DNA of 64,000 bases from Brooklawnia cerclae (GTDB lineage: Bacteria; Actinomycetota; Actinomycetes; Propionibacteriales; Propionibacteriaceae). Every line of letters starts with the position of its first letter. Within the stretch, counting starts at the first letter, position 1. This document shows positions 1 through 7,631 of the stretch, one piece after another. Under the pieces are notes generated by a model. It saw nothing but the letters and a program-made list of their open reading frames with translations. It had not been told where the DNA came from and made no database searches. Both the position numbers and the translations under genes were made by a program. The stretch covers positions 1 to 64,000 of the forward strand of contig NZ_JAAMOZ010000005.1 in the NCBI RefSeq assembly GCF_011758645.1. Reading direction: 5' to 3'.

Positions 1-743
1 AACGAGCCGATGAGGGCCCAGTCGAGGGTGACGTCCTGGCCGAGGCGGGAGAGCAGCGAACTGGCGCTGTTGATGGTGATGACCACCAGGGAGGTGCCGA
101 CGGCCACGGGCATGGGCAGCCGCATGGCCAGCACGAGGGCGGGCACGACGGCGAAGCCGCCGCCCACGCCGAAGAATCCGGTCAGCAGCCCGACGGCGGT
201 GGCCGTCAGGAGCAGGACGCCGAGGGCGTGGCAGTCGCAGCGGAACGGGCGCAGGGAGACCACCGGGGTGGTCCGGGCCTCGACCTGGCCGTGGCCGGCG
301 GCCTGGTTGCGGGCGGCGGCCCACCGGCGCCGGGTCATCACCGCGGCGACGACGAGCATGAGGCCCGCGAAGGCGGCGAGCAGGACGTTCTGGGGCACCG
401 CCGTCGACAGCAGTGAGCCGACGAAGGCCCCGCCCAGGCCGAGGAGGCCGAAGACGACGCCCTGCCCCAGGCGCACCCGGCGGGCGCGCAGGTGCGGGAG
501 CATCCCGATCAGCGTCGTGACGCCGACGATGACGAGCGAGCCGGTCGTCGCAGACCGGGGGTCGAGCCCGAGGAGGTAGACCAGGGCCGGGACGGTCAGG
601 ATGGATCCCCCGCCGCCGAGGGCGCCGAGGGTGATGCCGACGACGAGGCCGATCGGCAGGGTCAGGGCAAGCACGGACCGGGGGTCCTTCCCGAGGTTCG
701 AGGGCACGCGACCCACCAGGTGCCCGCCCGGTGGTGCGTGCAC
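1..743 (-). CDS. TauE/SafE-family sulfite/organosulfur permease (3' end off window)
   Basis: Reading leftward the frame is open from 743 to the window edge (about 247 residues, C-terminus missing). It gives several hydrophobic helices and the family's duplicated glycine-rich turns: VVGITLGALGGGGSIL near the start and LTGFFGVGGGFAVVPAL about 150 residues later. TauE/SafE proteins move sulfite, sulfoacetate or related anions across the membrane, which fits the neighbouring persulfide-oxidation gene whose products are sulfite and thiosulfate. The start is uncertain: GTG at 743 is chosen because no ATG is available and upstream codons run into the preceding gene. It lies downstream of and co-directional with the CstB-like gene, likely in one operon. 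Family assignment is firm; the substrate is inferred from context. Confidence 0.85.
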   Translation of the reverse strand, partial: MHAPPGGHLVGRVPSNLGKDPRSVLALTLPIGLVVGITLGALGGGGSILTVPALVYLLGLDPRSATTGSLVIVGVTTLIGMLPHLRARRVRLGQGVVFGLLGLGGAFVGSLLSTAVPQNVLLAAFAGLMLVVAAVMTRRRWAAARNQAAGHGQVEARTTPVVSLRPFRCDCHALGVLLLTATAVGLLTGFFGVGGGFAVVPALVLAMRLPMPVAVGTSLVVITINSASSLLSRLGQDVTLDWALIGS

Positions 744-798
744 CGCGGAGCGTGCCGGGGTGGTTGCCGTGACAAGCGGGGCCGCAGCCCACTCACGG

Positions 799-2178
799 TC
801 AGGCGGAGGCCGGGGTCGCCTCGGTGACGATGGGCAGGCCGGCGGTCCGGGCGGAGCGGTCGAAGCTGTCGTCGACCACGACCACGCGGCGGCCGGTGGC
901 CGCGACCAGCGAGGCTGCGATGGAGGCGCGGTAGCCGGACGCGCAGTGCACCCAGACCTCACCCTCGGGCACCTCGTCCATGCGCTTGACGATGTCGTGG
1001 ATCGGGATGTGCACGGCGCCGTCGATGTGGGCCTCGCGCCACTCGCTGCCCCGGCGCACGTCCAGGACGGTGACGGGCCGGTGGTGGCGGACCTGGGCGA
1101 GGTCGGTGAAGCTCGCGGACGGCAAGGTGGCGAGCGGGGCGTCGGTCCACTCCTGCGGGCGGCCGGTCGCGGCCGCGGCGGGGCGGTCGATCCCGATCCG
1201 GGTCAGCTCGCGCTGGGCCTCGGCGACCTGCTCCCGGGACTCCCCGAGCAGGGTGACCGGGGTGCCCCACGGGATCAGCCAGCCGAGATAGGTGGCGAAC
1301 TGCCCGTCCAGCCCGAAGTTGAACGTGCCCGGCACGTGGCCGGCGGCGAAGGCGGTGCGGGTGCGCAGGTCCACCAGCCACTCCCCGGCCGCGAGCCGGC
1401 GGCGGAGCTGGTCCTTGTCGGCCCGCTCGGGCTCGGACAGGTCCGAGGCGCTCGGGCCGACGGCGTTGGCCGGGCCCATGTGCACGTAGTAGGCGGGGTA
1501 GTCGTCGAGGCCGGCGAGGGTGTCGGCGACGTAGTCCCTCTCGTCCTGGCTCAGCACCGGGTTGATCAGCCGCTCCTGGCCGATCGTGGAGGCGGTGGTG
1601 TTCCCGCCGGCGGAGGTGGCGGCGCAGAAGGAGCCGAAGCCGTGGGTGGGCATGACCTTGGTGTCCTCGCTCAGCTCGGCCGCGAGCCTGCGGGCGGAGC
1701 TGTACTGGTGGCGGGCGAGGTCGTGGGTGTGGGCCTCGCCGAGCAGGTCGGGCCGACCGGTGGAGCCGAACAGCAACGACCCGCCGGAGAACACCGCGGG
1801 CTCGGCGCCCTCGAGCACGTAGGACAGGTGCGTGAAGGTGTGGCCCGGGGTGTGCATGGCGCGCACCCGCAGGGCGGGACTGACCTCGACGACCTGGCCG
1901 TCGCGGATCTGGGTGCGCTCGAAGGAGACCTCGTCCTCGGCGTTGACGTAGTAGCGCGCGCCGGTCTGCTGGGCGAGGGCGTAGCCGCCGGTGACGTAGT
2001 CGTTGTGGATGTGGGTCTCGAAGACGTGCGTGATCCGCACGCCCGCCTTCTCGGCGGCGTCCAGGACGCGGTCGATGTCGCGCTGGGGGTCGACGACGAA
2101 GGCGACCTCGCCGTCGTGGACGAGGTAGCTGCGGTCGCCGAGGGACGGGGTCTCGATCGAGATAATCGTGGTGGCCAT
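799..2178 (-). CDS. CstB-like persulfide dioxygenase/rhodanese fusion (MBL fold)
   Basis: The 459-residue protein has an N-terminal metallo-beta-lactamase domain with the ETHIHNDY metal motif (His56, His58, Asp60). A middle rhodanese-like domain (about 265-330) lacks a catalytic Cys, and a C-terminal rhodanese carries HCASGYRA with the Cys near residue 412. This MBL, pseudo-rhodanese, rhodanese order and length match CstB, a non-heme iron persulfide dioxygenase-sulfurtransferase that converts low-molecular-weight persulfides to thiosulfate. ATG at 2178 is preferred over TTG at 2181 because an AGGA site sits about 8 bases upstream. It is followed by the TauE permease and preceded by a single rhodanese, all transcribed leftward from a promoter carrying a CstR-type palindrome. 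Function is inferred from architecture and context. Confidence 0.88.
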   Translation of the reverse strand: MATTIISIETPSLGDRSYLVHDGEVAFVVDPQRDIDRVLDAAEKAGVRITHVFETHIHNDYVTGGYALAQQTGARYYVNAEDEVSFERTQIRDGQVVEVSPALRVRAMHTPGHTFTHLSYVLEGAEPAVFSGGSLLFGSTGRPDLLGEAHTHDLARHQYSSARRLAAELSEDTKVMPTHGFGSFCAATSAGGNTTASTIGQERLINPVLSQDERDYVADTLAGLDDYPAYYVHMGPANAVGPSASDLSEPERADKDQLRRRLAAGEWLVDLRTRTAFAAGHVPGTFNFGLDGQFATYLGWLIPWGTPVTLLGESREQVAEAQRELTRIGIDRPAAAATGRPQEWTDAPLATLPSASFTDLAQVRHHRPVTVLDVRRGSEWREAHIDGAVHIPIHDIVKRMDEVPEGEVWVHCASGYRASIAASLVAATGRRVVVVDDSFDRSARTAGLPIVTEATPASA

Positions 2179-2211
2179 CAAGGTGGTCCTTTCAGGGGGG
2201 TGAGGTGGCGG

Positions 2212-2532
2212 TCACGCCGCGGCGTGCGGGCCGGTCACGACGGTGTTGCCGGCGCTGATCCAGTCCTGGGTTCCGCCGCGGACCGAGTAGGCCTCGAAGC
2301 CCGCACCGCGCAGGTGGTCGGTGGCGCGCCGGCTGCGGTTACCGCTGGCGCAGATGACGTATACGGGCTGGTTCGTCGGTAGAGCGGCGGTCCGCTCCGC
2401 GACCTCGCCCAGCGGGAGCAGCTCGGCACCGGGGACGTGACCCTGCACGTACTCGAACGGCTCGCGCACGTCGATGACGAACGCGCCGTCCGCCTTCGCG
2501 GCGGCGAACTGGTCGATGGAGACCTCAGTCAT
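2212..2532 (-). CDS. Single-domain rhodanese sulfurtransferase
   Basis: A 106-residue protein made of one rhodanese domain: VIDVREPFEYVQGHVPGA near the N-terminus and the active loop ICASGNRSRRA with catalytic Cys61. It probably carries sulfane sulfur between thiol carriers in the cytosol, feeding the CstB-like enzyme 33 bases downstream. It is the first gene of the leftward unit. Its start lies about 20 bases from a G-tract palindrome (2553-2568), so it should be under the repressor encoded at 5.0 kb. Confidence 0.9.
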   Translation of the reverse strand: MTEVSIDQFAAAKADGAFVIDVREPFEYVQGHVPGAELLPLGEVAERTAALPTNQPVYVICASGNRSRRATDHLRGAGFEAYSVRGGTQDWISAGNTVVTGPHAAA

Positions 2533-2552
2533 GGTCTTTCCTTCCTGAGAAG

Positions 2553-2568
2553 ATACCCCTGGGGGTAT
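2553..2568. promoter_or_regulatory. CsoR/CstR-type operator, copy 1
   Basis: ATACCCCTGGGGGTAT is a 16-bp near-perfect palindrome just upstream of the leftward rhodanese-CstB-TauE unit. Its ATACCCC/GGGGTAT halves are typical of operators bound by the CsoR/CstR/RcnR family. Four related copies occur within 2.5 kb. Confidence 0.75.
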
Positions 2569-2666
2569 AGGTTCGGGAGTCTATAACGCGCCACCCGCCG
2601 ACCGCATTCCCCGCCCGGCAACGACCCTCGAGGCCGCGGCTCGCCGCGCCGCCACATGACACCATC

Positions 2667-2682
2667 ATACCCCCGGGGGTAT
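2667..2682. promoter_or_regulatory. CsoR/CstR-type operator, copy 2 (perfect palindrome)
   Basis: ATACCCCCGGGGGTAT is a perfect 16-bp palindrome about 10 bases before the Shine-Dalgarno site of the rightward rhodanese at 2708. Together with copy 1 it brackets the divergent promoter region, so both arms are probably repressed together. Confidence 0.78.
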
Positions 2683-2707
2683 AGTGCCGGTTGAGAGGAG
2701 TTCACCC

Positions 2708-3079
2708 ATGACCACCACCACCCTTGTGACCCGGCTGCGCGCCTTGTTCGGCCGCGGCGCGGACGACGGGCGGCTCGGCTCGACGGTCAGCGCGGCGCGC
2801 GCGGTCGAGCTGGTCCGTGACGGCGCGGCCCTGCTCGACGTGCGCGAGCACCACGAGTGGCGCACCGGGCACGCCCCCCAGGCTGTCCACCTCCCCCTCG
2901 GCCAGCTCGACAAGGCCCCGCAGCGCCTACCCAAGGACGGCCCCGTCGTGGTCGTGTGCGCGAGCGGCATGCGCTCACGCACCGCCGCGAAGCGGCTGCG
3001 CGACCTCGGCTTCGAGGCCGCCAGCGTTGCCGGCGGCATGGGCGCCTGGCAGCGCGCCGGCGGCGCCGTCCGCCGCTGA
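2708..3079 (+). CDS. Rhodanese-like sulfurtransferase
   Basis: A 123-residue protein with a short basic N-terminal extension (about 28 residues) followed by one rhodanese domain: LLDVREHHEWRTGHAPQAVH and the active loop CASGMRSRTA with catalytic Cys84. ATG at 2708 is chosen because GAGAGGAG lies about 7 bases upstream; an in-frame GTG at 2684 lacks a site and would overlap the operator. It opens the rightward unit of the sulfur island and is probably one of several sulfane-sulfur carriers. Confidence 0.9.
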   Translation: MTTTTLVTRLRALFGRGADDGRLGSTVSAARAVELVRDGAALLDVREHHEWRTGHAPQAVHLPLGQLDKAPQRLPKDGPVVVVCASGMRSRTAAKRLRDLGFEAASVAGGMGAWQRAGGAVRR

Positions 3080-3130
3080 GCACGCCGACCGACGAGCCCC
3101 GACACGCACGACCACCCCCGGAGATGACCC

Positions 3131-3247
3131 ATGTGCAGTCCCGCACGTTGCACCACCTGCGGCAAGACAACCTGGACCGGCTGCGGCATGCACGTCGACG
3201 CCGTCCTGTCCGGTCTCGACCCGGCCCAGCGGTGCACCTGCCAGTGA
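3131..3247 (+). CDS. Small cysteine-rich protein (38 aa)
   Basis: A 38-codon gene starting at ATG 3131 with GGAGATG about 5 bases upstream. It encodes six cysteines in CTTCGKTTWTGCGMHVD and a closing RCTCQ. The pattern CxxCGKxTWxGCGxHV...RC resembles a short conserved protein common in Actinobacteria, possibly a mini zinc ribbon, with no assigned function. Its TGA stop overlaps the GTG start of the next gene (GTGA), implying translational coupling. Location in a persulfide island suggests a thiol or metal role, which is inference only. Confidence 0.7.
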   Translation: MCSPARCTTCGKTTWTGCGMHVDAVLSGLDPAQRCTCQ

Positions 3248-4053
3248 CCGCGCCCTGCAGACCGACGACCGACACCGGGCCCGCCGACACCGGGCCCGCC
3301 CACGCCGCCCGGGCGGAGGCGCTCCAGCGCGAGGCGATGACCCGACTGACCGAGACGGCCGGGAACCAGTCCCTGTGCACGCTCTCCCGCGACGGCTCGG
3401 CGTGCTCCGTGGCGAAGTACCACGAGGGTGCCATCGCCGCCCTGGCCCAGGCCCGACGCGCGCTCACCGCGGCCGAGCCGGGAGCCGACCCGGCCGACCG
3501 GATCAGGGTCGTGCGCGCCCGTTGGGTCGGGCAGGCAGGCGCAGGGACCACCGGCGCGGCCTGGCGGGCCTACCTCGAGGGCGGCCGTGACGGTCTCGAC
3601 GTCCTGCTGGCCCCGGCCGCAGCCGGTGAGCGGGCCACCGGACCGGCGTCGCGAGTCCTTGTCGGTTCCGCCGCGGCAGGCCGGCTCGGCGGCGGGCGCT
3701 GGCCCCGCCGCCGCGTCACCGCCACGGCGGTGCTCACACCCGCACTCTTCGCCGTGCTGGTCGCCGCGGGCGGCGGCTTCCCCGCCGCTGCGCTGTGGAC
3801 CGTGCTCGTCGCCCTCGTGGCGGTCGCTGCGGCCGCGACGCTGGCGACCTACCTGCCCGGCCCCGGGAAGGGCCGCCGACCGGACCTCGGGTGCTCCCCG
3901 TGCGCGGCCATGGCGGCGATGACGGTCCTGGCGGCCGCCTGGTTCCTCCAGGCGGCGCCGCACCAGCCGTCCATGGCCGCCGCAGCCCTCGCCGCGGTGG
4001 GGTTCGGGCTTCTCCAGCGCCTCACCCAGACCGACGCCAGCTGCGCCAGCTGA
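3244..4053 (+). CDS. Hypothetical protein with cytosolic N-terminus and C-terminal membrane helices
   Basis: The start is taken as GTG 3244, overlapping the previous stop; longer upstream translations only shadow the rhodanese. The 269-residue product has a soluble half with three Cys (SLCTLSRDGSACSVAKYHEG) and an alanine-rich helix. From about residue 160 there are three or four hydrophobic segments (near 160-180, 183-207, 219-240, 245-262) with a GCSPC pair at a helix boundary. I do not recognise the family. The CSPC motif and coupling to the Cys-rich protein suggest a redox or metal-related membrane protein, but no function is assigned. Confidence 0.65.
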   Translation: MTAPCRPTTDTGPADTGPAHAARAEALQREAMTRLTETAGNQSLCTLSRDGSACSVAKYHEGAIAALAQARRALTAAEPGADPADRIRVVRARWVGQAGAGTTGAAWRAYLEGGRDGLDVLLAPAAAGERATGPASRVLVGSAAAGRLGGGRWPRRRVTATAVLTPALFAVLVAAGGGFPAAALWTVLVALVAVAAAATLATYLPGPGKGRRPDLGCSPCAAMAAMTVLAAAWFLQAAPHQPSMAAAALAAVGFGLLQRLTQTDASCAS

Positions 4054-4106
4054 CCCGCGCCGGTGCGGGCACCCGGACCGGAATATCGGCGTCCCACGAG
4101 TGTTGT

Positions 4107-4122
4107 ATACCCCGGAGGGTAT
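4107..4122. promoter_or_regulatory. CsoR/CstR-type operator, copy 3
   Basis: ATACCCCGGAGGGTAT, 16 bp with two mismatched pairs relative to a perfect palindrome, lies about 17 bases before the AAGGGAG ribosome-binding site of the thioredoxin gene. Confidence 0.68.
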
Positions 4123-4154
4123 CTTCCGGAGACCTACGCAAGGGAGTTCGCCAC

Positions 4155-4526
4155 ATGGCTACCGTCAACCTCACCGCCCACGCCTTCATGGAGACCATCC
4201 ACCGGGACGGCATCGTCCTGGTCGACTGGTGGGCGTCCTGGTGCGGCCCGTGCCGGATGTTCGCCCCCGTCTACGAGCGGGCCTCCCAGGCCCACGACGA
4301 CATCGTGTTCGCCAAGGTCGACACCGAGGCCGAGCAGTCCCTTTCCGCCCAGGCCGGCATCACCTCCATCCCGACGTTGATGGCCTTCCGCGACGGCATC
4401 GGCGTCTTCGCCCAGCCGGGTGCGCTGCCCCCGGCGGCGCTCGAACAGGTCATCGCGGCCGTGCGCGACCTGGACATGGACCAGGTCCGCGCGCAGCTGG
4501 CGGAGCAGGAAAAGCAGTCCGCCTGA
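4155..4526 (+). CDS. Thioredoxin (WCGPC)
   Basis: A 123-residue thioredoxin fold with the classical WCGPC active site (Cys30, Cys33) and the cis-proline loop ITSIPTLMAF. It has a charged C-terminal helix and no signal peptide, so it should be cytosolic. RBS AAGGGAG lies about 9 bases before ATG 4155. Its own CstR-type operator suggests a role in reducing persulfides or re-reducing the rhodaneses. It is clearly related to the thioredoxin at 45.25 kb, including the ITSIPTLM and DLDMDQVR-type tail. Confidence 0.93.
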   Translation: MATVNLTAHAFMETIHRDGIVLVDWWASWCGPCRMFAPVYERASQAHDDIVFAKVDTEAEQSLSAQAGITSIPTLMAFRDGIGVFAQPGALPPAALEQVIAAVRDLDMDQVRAQLAEQEKQSA

Positions 4527-4563
4527 CATCGGTCAGGTCCGACCCGAGAAACGGAGAGCAACC

Positions 4564-4959
4564 ATGAGCTACAGCATCACCACCACCGTCGACCAGCCGT
4601 TCGACCAGACCGTCACCGCGGTCCGCGACGCTTTGGCCGGGCAGGGCTTCGGCATCCTGACCGAGATCGACATGGCCACGACACTGAAGAACAAGCTCGA
4701 CGTCGACATCCCCCCGCAGGTCATCCTCGGCGCCTGCAACCCACCCCTGGCCCACCGCGCCCTGCAGGCCGAGGAGTCCATCGGACTGCTCCTGCCCTGC
4801 AACGTCGTCGTGCGCTCCGCCGGCCCGCACCGCACCGTCGTCGAGGCCCTCGACCCGCAGATCATGGTCGGGGTCACCCACAACGACCAGCTCGGCGCCG
4901 TGGCAGACGAGGCTGCCGGCCGGCTGCGCACGGCCCTGTCCGCCCTCCAGCGGGCATGA
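4564..4959 (+). CDS. DUF302 domain protein
   Basis: A 131-residue protein matching the DUF302 pattern: an N-terminal FDQTVTAVRDALAGQGFGIL segment, a central LGACNPPLAHRAL loop with a single Cys, and LLPCNVVV. DUF302 proteins recur in sulfur-, metal- and oxidative-stress operons, but their chemistry is not established. The two Cys within hydrophobic strands are the plausible reactive residues. The gene starts 37 bases after thioredoxin with GGAGAG before ATG and is probably co-transcribed with it. Confidence 0.88.
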   Translation: MSYSITTTVDQPFDQTVTAVRDALAGQGFGILTEIDMATTLKNKLDVDIPPQVILGACNPPLAHRALQAEESIGLLLPCNVVVRSAGPHRTVVEALDPQIMVGVTHNDQLGAVADEAAGRLRTALSALQRA

Positions 4960-4991
4960 CGACAACCACACCGTGGGCACGACCTGGCTCG

Positions 4992-5007
4992 ATACCCGGC
5001 GGGGTAA
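4992..5007. promoter_or_regulatory. CsoR/CstR-type operator, copy 4 (degenerate)
   Basis: ATACCCGGCGGGGTAA, the weakest of the four palindromes, lies about 30 bases before the repressor gene. A self-controlling site of lower affinity is typical for this regulator family. Confidence 0.6.
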
Positions 5008-5039
5008 ATTGGCTGAACCAGCACGAGGGAGGCACGGTC

Positions 5040-5303
5040 ATGGAGCTCGACCCCAGCGAGATGGGCAAGGTCGTCAACCGGCTCAAGCGCGCCCAGGGCC
5101 AGCTCGCCGGCGTCGTGCGCATGATTGAGGAGGGCCGGGACTGCGAGGACGTCGTCACCCAGCTCTCCGCCGTCTCCAAGGCCCTAGACCGCGCCGGGTT
5201 CGCGATCATCGCCTCGGGCATGAAGCAGTGCCTGCTCGAGTCCGACGGCCAAGACACCCTCGATGTGCAGAAGCTGCAGAAACTCTTCCTCTCACTGGCC
5301 TGA
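5040..5303 (+). CDS. CsoR/CstR-family repressor, probable persulfide sensor
   Basis: An 87-residue all-helical repressor of the CsoR/RcnR/FrmR family: an N-terminal RLKRAQGQLAGVVRMIEEG helix that binds DNA in this family, Cys35 in RDCEDVV and Cys64 in SGMKQCLLE. In copper-sensing CsoR a histidine four residues before the second Cys completes the copper site; here that position is Gly60. A Cys pair without the His is the signature of CstR-type sensors that form di- or trisulfide bridges with sulfane sulfur. ATG 5040 follows GGGAGG. It sits in the island whose promoters carry four matching palindromes, so it most likely controls them. Confidence 0.87.
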   Translation: MELDPSEMGKVVNRLKRAQGQLAGVVRMIEEGRDCEDVVTQLSAVSKALDRAGFAIIASGMKQCLLESDGQDTLDVQKLQKLFLSLA

Positions 5304-5651
5304 CCGGAGCGCCGCGCGCCAGCGCAGCGCAGCTCGGCCCGTCTCAAGCTGCTCGTCCTCACCGGCGCGGCCACCGCGGGCGGTGCGCTGACCAACGCGA
5401 TCGAGGTGGAACGCATCCCGGCTCACGGCACTGACGGTCGTGAGCTGATGCAGGACGTGCAGAGGCAGACCCTGCGCGGGGCGCGCCCGTCTGTCGCGAG
5501 CTGGAAGGCCACCACCAAGACGTCGCCGTCGACCTGACCGGCGTCACCAGATGGATCACACGCTTTCTTGTACGTCACGTTCTTGTACGTCACGCCGGCC
5601 GACAACGGCACCGCTTGTGTCGACCGCTACGACTCAGCGTGGAGGTGGATT
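5304..5651 (+). other. Gene-poor stretch with possible decayed coding remnant
   Basis: No convincing gene. One rightward frame is open up to a TGA near 5537 and reads like protein (LKLLVLTGAATAGGALTNAI, then DGRELMQDVQRQ), but it has no start or ribosome-binding site after the repressor stop. It may be the tail of a lost gene. The stretch ends in a tandem 15-bp duplication (5565-5594) just before the SHOCT gene. Confidence 0.3.
5565..5594. repeat. Tandem 15-bp direct repeat
   Basis: TTCTTGTACGTCACG occurs twice back to back (5565-5579 and 5580-5594), about 47 bases before the ribosome-binding site of the SHOCT gene. It could be a paired regulator site containing the GTAC core, or a simple duplication. 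Confidence 0.7.
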
Positions 5652-5909
5652 GTGGGTTGGAACCAGATGGGGTCGGGGATGGGCTGGGGCTGGTTGTTCC
5701 TCGCCCTGCTTGTGATCGGCATCGTCGTGCTGGTGGTGGTGCTGATGCGTCTCCTGGCCGGGGGCGATCGTGGCCGGCCGCGTGACCCAAGGGTGACCGG
5801 CCGCAACCCGGCCCGGGAAACCCTTGATGAGCGGTACGCCCGGGGAGAGATCGACGCCGCGGAGTACGACGAACGGCGCCGGCGCCTCGCCGGGGACCGG
5901 GAGGGCTGA
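5652..5909 (+). CDS. Small membrane protein with SHOCT domain
   Basis: 85 residues from GTG 5652, chosen for the GGAGG site six bases upstream. A Gly/Trp/Met-rich start (GWNQMGSGMGWGW) leads into one transmembrane helix (LFLALLVIGIVVLVVVLMRLL). A cytosolic tail ends in the SHOCT motif LDERYARGEIDAAEYDERRR. SHOCT tails mediate oligomerisation or partner binding. It stands three bases before the multicopper oxidase, so the two are likely translated together; genes of this kind are common beside copper-handling proteins. Confidence 0.85.
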   Translation: MGWNQMGSGMGWGWLFLALLVIGIVVLVVVLMRLLAGGDRGRPRDPRVTGRNPARETLDERYARGEIDAAEYDERRRRLAGDREG

Positions 5910-5912
5910 GGG

Positions 5913-7406
5913 GTGGAACCGATCACGCGTCGCCGGGCGCTCCAACTCGGCGCTCTCGGTGCGCTCGGTGCCGCGGCCGGCGGGGTGGGCCTGTCCCGGA
6001 CCGGGCTGCCCTGGACCAACCCGTCCACCTGGTCGCCGACGTCGGAGGGAGCCCGCGTGGAAGCCGTCCCGGGCGGTGAGCTGCTGGAACCCGAGGTGCT
6101 GCGAAGCCAGGACGGCGTGCTCCGCGTGGACCTCGTGGCCGAAGCTCGGGTGACCGAGGTCGCCGGGCGGCGGGCACAGGTCCTGACCTACAACGGCACC
6201 CTCCCGGGGCAAACCTGGCAGGTGCGGCCCGGGGACCGGCTCGAGGTTCGCCTGCGCAACGAGCTCGACACCGCGACCAACATGCACACTCACGGGCTGG
6301 TGGTCTCCCCGCAGGGCAACGGGGACAACCCGTTCATCAGCATCGCACCCGGAGAGAGCTTCGACTACCGCATCGATCTGCCCGAGGACCATCCCACCGG
6401 GGTGTTCTGGTACCACCCCCACCGGCACGGCACGGTGGCCGACCAACTCTTCGGGGGCCTGTACGGGGCCATCATCGTCACCGGTGACGAGGTCCCGGTC
6501 AGCCGGGACCGCAGCCTCATCGTCTCCGACATCTCCCTGACCACCGACGGGACCATCGCACCGGTGTCCGCGCAGGAAGTGATGATGGGCCGCGAAGGAG
6601 ACCTGGTCCTGGTCAACGGTCAGCACAAGCCGCGCCTGGCCGCCCGGCCCGGTGAGCGGGAACGGTGGCGAGTGATCAACGCCTGCACCTCCCGCTACCT
6701 GCGCCTGGCCCAGCCCGGGCAGGACCTGGAGCTGCTCGGCGTCGACGGCGGTCACGAACCGGCACCCCGGGCGGTGGATGAGGTGTTGCTGGCCCCCGGC
6801 AACCGCGCGGACCTGCTCGTGACCATGCGAAACGGGACCAGCGAGCTGCGCACGCTCGGCTACGACCGCGGCGGGATGGGCATGATGGGCGCAGGCATGT
6901 CCGGGCCCGTCACCCTGGCCACCCTCGCCGTCACCGGGCAGGACACCGGCACTACCCGCCCGGTCCCCGAGCGCACGGCTGACCCCGACCTGCGCGAGCG
7001 GCCCGTGGACCGGCGGCGGGAGATCGCCTTCACCATGACCATGGGCGGAGCGATGATGGGGCCCGGCGGGATGGGCGAGATGATGGACCTCGGGTTCGAC
7101 GGTCGCGCCTTCGCCGCGGACCGGGTTGACCAGCAGGTCGCGGCCGGTGCGGTGGAGGAATGGACCATCACCAACCCCACCCCGATGGACCACCCCTTCC
7201 ACCTTCATGTCTGGCCCATGCAGCTCATCGAGACCGACGGAGAACCAGTCCTCGAACCCACCTGGCGGGACGTCGTCAACGTCCCCACCCAAGGGCAGGT
7301 CCGTGTCCTGGTCGACTTCAGCCGCCACCCAGGCCGCAGCGTCTACCACTGCCACATCCTCGACCACGAAGACGCCGGCATGATGGCCACCGTCGAGACA
7401 GGCTGA
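5913..7406 (+). CDS. Multicopper oxidase, Tat-exported
   Basis: 497 residues starting at GTG 5913 with a twin-arginine-type leader (TRRRALQLGALGALG). All four copper-ligand blocks are present: HTHG (His125, His127), WYHPHRHG (168-172), DHPFHLHVW near residue 428 and HCHILDHEDAGMM near 477-489, giving the type 1 Cys and axial Met. A Met-rich stretch (MGGAMMGPGGMGEMMD) before the last domain resembles the methionine-rich copper-binding inserts of CueO. The role is probably extracellular oxidation of Cu(I) or phenolics. Linked to the SHOCT gene; no operator of the sulfur type was seen directly upstream. Confidence 0.92.
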   Translation: MEPITRRRALQLGALGALGAAAGGVGLSRTGLPWTNPSTWSPTSEGARVEAVPGGELLEPEVLRSQDGVLRVDLVAEARVTEVAGRRAQVLTYNGTLPGQTWQVRPGDRLEVRLRNELDTATNMHTHGLVVSPQGNGDNPFISIAPGESFDYRIDLPEDHPTGVFWYHPHRHGTVADQLFGGLYGAIIVTGDEVPVSRDRSLIVSDISLTTDGTIAPVSAQEVMMGREGDLVLVNGQHKPRLAARPGERERWRVINACTSRYLRLAQPGQDLELLGVDGGHEPAPRAVDEVLLAPGNRADLLVTMRNGTSELRTLGYDRGGMGMMGAGMSGPVTLATLAVTGQDTGTTRPVPERTADPDLRERPVDRRREIAFTMTMGGAMMGPGGMGEMMDLGFDGRAFAADRVDQQVAAGAVEEWTITNPTPMDHPFHLHVWPMQLIETDGEPVLEPTWRDVVNVPTQGQVRVLVDFSRHPGRSVYHCHILDHEDAGMMATVETG

Positions 7407-7540
7407 CCCCCGGCCCCACTGGCCATTCTCGAGAACGCTCGACAAGACAGGGCCGCCACTACGTCGGCACGTTTGATGGCCCCCGTGACCGACTCAGCCG
7501 CCACCGTGTACCCACAGAACCCCGCCACATAAGAGCGCAA

Positions 7541-7603
7541 GCCACAGTCGAGATCAACGCCTTCGGCGTCCTCGACTACAGCGCCATCACCGTCAAGTCC
7601 TGA
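7541..7603 (+). pseudogene. C-terminal remnant of a peptide ABC transporter substrate-binding protein
   Basis: The last 20 or so codons before a TGA read ATVEINAFGVLDYSAITVKS, which resembles the closing strand of DppA/OppA-type binding proteins (a pattern ending in D..V.VK). A strong hairpin follows and then dppB-type genes, exactly where the binding protein gene would be expected. No in-frame start or further homologous sequence exists upstream; the sequence just before belongs to the multicopper oxidase trailer. I infer that the rest was removed when the sulfur/copper island arrived. Confidence 0.45.
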
Positions 7604-7631
7604 CCCTTTCAGGTCCGTTGAGATAGCAATC

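Noticed and set aside
601-2382. Long rightward open frame (593 codons) across the CstB-like gene
   Set aside because: Composition is Val/Gly/Ala/Arg-rich without domains; it is the antisense shadow of the leftward gene with clear MBL and rhodanese motifs.
5634-7445. 603-codon leftward frame over the multicopper oxidase
   Set aside because: Antisense shadow; all copper motifs are on the plus strand.
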